Part shown: positions 15,854 to 18,274 of the stretch, one piece after another | Position numbering within the stretch: the stretch's first letter is position 1 | Layout of the letters: the number at the start of each line of letters is the position of its first letter | Position numbers and translations under genes: made by a program | Origin: Bacillota bacterium | GTDB taxonomy: Bacteria > Bacillota > Clostridia > Christensenellales > Aristaeellaceae | Reading direction: 5' to 3' | Assembly (NCBI GenBank): GCA_023435435.1 | Contig: JAEYRW010000091.1 | Span: 1 to 18,274 of the forward strand | DNA: 18,274 nucleotides | Notes under the pieces: generated by a model | Database searches by the model: none | Seen by the model: only the letters and a program-made list of their open reading frames with translations | What the model was told of the DNA's origin: nothing

Positions 15854-16579
15854 CTATGGTTTTCGCAGCCGAACGACAATGATGATGGGTATTTTTTCGC
15901 CCTGAAGTGGCACTTCATGAAATCCGTCTACGACGAAGCCCGCGGCGAAGGCCGCCCGGAATATGTCCTCCAGGGAGCGGTGATAGTAGTTTTGAAGCGT
16001 CGGCTGACCGGGTATGGCCTCTCCCCTGTGGACACAGGATGTGAAGTAATCCTCGTTGGGATACGTAAAGGAGGGATGATGCGTCGAAAAGACAAAGGTG
16101 CCGCCCGGGGCCAGCATTTCATGGACTGCCCCCATGAGCGGAGCAATTTCGGAAATATCCATCAGCGCCATATTGGCGACCGCTTTGTTGAACGGTCTTT
16201 CGTGTCTCAACTTCAGCAATTCGCCGCCATCTGTGGCGTCGCAGACGCGGAAGTCGATGTTGTCGAGGTAATCGGCGCGGCGTTTTTTCGCAAGAGCGAT
16301 CATTTTAGTGCTGTAATCGAACGCGACGACATCCGCTCCCTTTTCCGCCAGACGCTTTGAGAAGTTGCCGTTTCCGCAGGCGACGTCCAGCACCAAATCA
16401 TTCGGCCGCACCTCGAGCAACTCTTCCGTAAACGGCCTGACGATCTTCCGGTGAAAGCCGTTTGATTCGTCACCCATCACCTCGTCCCAGAATGCCGCGT
16501 TGGCCTCCCATGCGGCCAGGCCGTTATCCCTCTCCATCGATTTGCCCCCCTTTTCTGCGCGGTCAGACGCGCCTTCCAT
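15854..16579 (-). CDS. Class I SAM-dependent methyltransferase
   Basis: A Rossmann-fold methyltransferase of the Methyltransf_11/25 type, substrate unknown. Motif I is clear (VLDVACGNGNFSKRL, about residues 63-77 of the long form), the acidic residue ending strand 2 follows in VVAFDYSTKMI, and the region NKAVANMALMDISE then LAPGGTFVFS matches motifs IV to VI. The opening AAWEANAAFWDEVMGDESN resembles small-molecule methyltransferases of Bacillota. Two starts are plausible. ATG 16579 (241 residues) has GAGGTGA four bases upstream and lies four bases past the stop codon of the preceding gene, suggesting coupled translation. ATG 16537 (227 residues) fits the homologous N-terminus better but has only a G-run as ribosome binding site. 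It is the last gene of a three-gene operon. Confidence 0.85.
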   Translation of the reverse strand: MEGASDRAEKGGKSMERDNGLAAWEANAAFWDEVMGDESNGFHRKIVRPFTEELLEVRPNDLVLDVACGNGNFSKRLAEKGADVVAFDYSTKMIALAKKRRADYLDNIDFRVCDATDGGELLKLRHERPFNKAVANMALMDISEIAPLMGAVHEMLAPGGTFVFSTHHPSFTYPNEDYFTSCVHRGEAIPGQPTLQNYYHRSLEDIFRAAFAAGFVVDGFHEVPLQGEKIPIIIVVRLRKP

Positions 16580-16583
16580 TCCG

Positions 16584-17498
16584 TCACCTCGCGCCCATTT
16601 CCATCTCCCGTATCCTCTCGTAATAAAACTCATTAACCGGTACGGGTACCCCGTGTTTGGCGGCGAGGCGGATGACCGTTCCGGCGAACAGCTCCACCTC
16701 CGACTTCCGGCCCGCCAGCGCGTCCTGACGCATGGAGGGATAGCCATCCGGCTTCAGCGTGCGCAGGATGCCGAGATAGCGCTCGATATCGTCCTCCGTC
16801 AAACGGACGTTTTCCTTTTGCGCGACCGCGACGACCTCGCGCATGGCGCCCAACATGGTCTCGAAGATTTCCTTTGTGTTCAGCGCGCCCGCGTAGGTCG
16901 TTTCGTAGACCATGCACGTCTGGTTGATCCCCACGTTGAGGAGAAATTTCCCCCACAGGGCGCACCGGATGTCCGGCTCCAGCGAATACGGCATGTCGAC
17001 CGCGTCGAAAAAACGCGCCAGCGCCTCCAGCGCGGGCCTTTGCGCCTCGCGCAGAATGCCGATTTGCAGCTTTCCCTTGTTCTTGTACACAAGGTCCGTG
17101 CCGTCGCGCATGGCGTCCATGCCGATGGCGACGCAGTGAACAAGATTTTCATCCCCGAACCGCGCGGCGATGATCTCCTCGCTGCTGATTCCGTTCAGGA
17201 CGGAGAGGACGACGGTCTTTTCACCCACCAGATTGGCCATCACGTCCAGGGCGGAGGAAAGGCCGTTGTATTTCGTGGCGACAAGCACCAGATCCACCGG
17301 CGCCGCCGCCCCGCCGTCCGCCAACGCAAAATTCTGCCGCACGCCGTTGACGGTGTAAATATCGTCCTTATGCTCGCGGTGGCGCGCCGCATCCATGACG
17401 AACCGGACCGCGCCTTTCCCCATCCTGCTTTGAATATGCTCCCCGTACATCAACCCCAGGGCGCCCATGCCCACGATGGCTACGTTTTGAATTTCCAT
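16584..17498 (-). CDS. Ketopantoate reductase family oxidoreductase (PanE/ApbA-like)
   Basis: A 304-residue NAD(P)H-dependent 2-oxoacid reductase of the PanE/ApbA family. The N-terminal nucleotide-binding signature is GMGALG at 10-15. The family catalytic Lys/Asn pattern is present in the segments ATKYNGL, LNGISSEE and KFLLNVGINQTC. The C-terminal helical domain carries the usual YPSMRQDALAGRKSEVE followed by a G-VPVPVNEF segment. The start ATG at 17498 has GGAG about seven bases ahead; the ATG at 17513 lacks one. It sits 22 bases after the AlkD-like gene and four bases before the methyltransferase. No panB or panC is nearby, so pantothenate synthesis is not supported by context; the true substrate may be another 2-oxoacid. 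Confidence 0.9.
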   Translation of the reverse strand: MEIQNVAIVGMGALGLMYGEHIQSRMGKGAVRFVMDAARHREHKDDIYTVNGVRQNFALADGGAAAPVDLVLVATKYNGLSSALDVMANLVGEKTVVLSVLNGISSEEIIAARFGDENLVHCVAIGMDAMRDGTDLVYKNKGKLQIGILREAQRPALEALARFFDAVDMPYSLEPDIRCALWGKFLLNVGINQTCMVYETTYAGALNTKEIFETMLGAMREVVAVAQKENVRLTEDDIERYLGILRTLKPDGYPSMRQDALAGRKSEVELFAGTVIRLAAKHGVPVPVNEFYYERIREMEMGAR

Positions 17499-17520
17499 TT
17501 GTCGCTCCGTCATTTTATTG

Positions 17521-18195
17521 TCAGCAGCGCACGGCCTTGCGCTTGAAGCCAAGCTGCCCCTTTGCCTCCATCCTTCGAATCGCATCCGCAGCCACCGAAA
17601 GCGCGGGATTTCCCGCGGCGACCGCGAGGGCCTCGCCGTGCAGAGGCAGATAGGAAACGCCCACGGCGGTCACAAAATTGTTCATGGCCAACCGCACCTG
17701 ATCAGCCTCGCCATGGACGGTGCGCGCGACCGTTTCCAGCATGGACGCAATCTTTTCCCGGTCAAAGGCGGCGTCGGGCCGCCAACCCAGGAGCCACTCG
17801 TAGCACGCCCAACCCGCCGACCTGCGCAACTCCTCGCCATCCCCGATCCAGCGATCAGCGACGGCCTGCGCGCAGTCCGCCTCGGCCAACGTCACCGCAA
17901 CCACGAAGTCGGAGAGCATGGGAAAATAGGCGGACTGTATCCAGCGGTCAAAATCCGCCTCCGTCATCGCCTGCGGGTCCGCGATCATGCCCGCGAAATA
18001 CATGGCGTCATAGTTGCCGGTGGCATAAAGTGCCTCCGCCAGCGCCTGATCCTTTTTGATTTTCCGAAACAAGGGCTTCATCGCGCCCGTCGCCACGCCA
18101 AAGAGCGGTTCGCGCGCGCCGCGTCCCGCATACCTCTTTTTCAGATTCTCCTTGCCGAGGGCCTCCAGTTCAAGCATGACCTCGTCAAACGTCAC
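17521..18195 (-). CDS. DNA alkylation repair protein (AlkD-like, HEAT repeats)
   Basis: A 224-residue all-helical protein of the AlkD-related group (COG4912-like), whose characterised members excise alkylated bases. Recognisable family segments are EPLFGVATGAMKPLFRKIKK near residues 29-48, YFAGMIADP near 66-74, YFPMLSDFVVA at 90-100, SAGWACYEWLL and the C-terminal GFKRKAVRC. Asp96 lies where AlkD enzymes have a catalytic Asp, but the flanking Trp seen in characterised AlkD is not present, so activity is not certain. The start is taken as GTG 18195 (reading VTFDEVM): homologs begin MTxxEVM and GGAAGGGAG sits eight bases ahead. GTG 18204 is possible but has no spaced ribosome binding site. It is the first gene of the operon. 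Confidence 0.86.
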   Translation of the reverse strand: MTFDEVMLELEALGKENLKKRYAGRGAREPLFGVATGAMKPLFRKIKKDQALAEALYATGNYDAMYFAGMIADPQAMTEADFDRWIQSAYFPMLSDFVVAVTLAEADCAQAVADRWIGDGEELRRSAGWACYEWLLGWRPDAAFDREKIASMLETVARTVHGEADQVRLAMNNFVTAVGVSYLPLHGEALAVAAGNPALSVAADAIRRMEAKGQLGFKRKAVRC

Positions 18196-18222
18196 AGCCG
18201 CCACTCCCTTCCGACTCCTCTT

Positions 18223-18251
18223 ATCGTATCGGATGCGCCATCATCTGTCAA
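18223..18251 (-). promoter_or_regulatory. Promoter of the AlkD/PanE-like/methyltransferase operon
   Basis: On the minus strand TTGACA (18251-18246), a 17-base spacer and TACGAT (18228-18223). Transcription would start near 18216, giving a leader of only about 20 bases before the GTG at 18195. Confidence 0.85.
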
Positions 18252-18274
18252 TCCTCGTACGATAAAATCGGCGG

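Noticed and set aside
8105..16360. Three long plus-strand open frames (8105-10201, 10799-13504, 13739-16360)
   Set aside because: They are antisense to the cyclic glucan synthase gene, whose frame has coherent domains throughout. Their translations show low-complexity Arg/Ala/Gly/His composition and no domain; long antisense frames are common in GC-rich DNA.
1..18274. CRISPR arrays, tRNA or rRNA genes, transposases, phage genes
   Set aside because: I looked for regularly spaced repeats, tRNA-like cloverleaf ends with CCA context, transposase motifs and phage structural proteins, and saw none.

Overview
The window reads as chromosomal DNA of a GC-rich member of the Bacillota (Firmicutes), most likely a clostridial lineage. 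The support is a T-box leader in front of metG, strong AGGAGG-type ribosome binding sites, near-consensus TTGACA/TATAAT promoters with 17-base spacers, and clostridial-type versions of PepF and the AlkD-like protein. I see no phage, plasmid, IS, CRISPR, tRNA or rRNA sequence. The genus cannot be read from the sequence.

Left part (1-3907, minus strand): a strong promoter drives a T-box leader with an AUG (Met) specifier, then metG (methionyl-tRNA synthetase) and tatD (metal-dependent nuclease). These are followed by a YczE/YyaS/YitT-type membrane protein that may have its own weak promoter. Back-to-back with the metG promoter is the promoter of pepF (3919-5710, plus strand), an M3-family oligoendopeptidase.

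Middle (5746-8127): a three-helix small membrane protein with an extended -10 promoter and a strong terminator. Next comes about 0.5 kb of AT-richer DNA with three inverted repeats and no convincing gene. Then a 130-residue lysine-rich coiled-coil protein of unknown function lies convergent with a DUF2087-type transcriptional regulator, and the two share an intergenic hairpin terminator.

Right part (8135-18251, minus strand): one 7.6-kb gene encodes a 2538-residue membrane-bound cyclic beta-1,2-glucan synthase (NdvB/ChvB type: GT84 glycosyltransferase, cyclisation domain, GH94-like phosphorylase domain). Upstream of it, and closed by its own terminator, is a compact three-gene operon with a consensus promoter: an AlkD-like HEAT-repeat DNA alkylation repair protein, a ketopantoate-reductase-family oxidoreductase and a SAM-dependent methyltransferase.

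Most of the window is ordinary housekeeping content. The parts most worth a second look are the very large cyclic glucan synthase in a Gram-positive setting, the repeat-bearing gap at 6275-6775 with the orphan coiled-coil protein beside it, the AlkD/PanE-like/methyltransferase operon, and the Met T-box with its tightly packed divergent promoters. I found no clear evidence of a wholly new multi-gene system.
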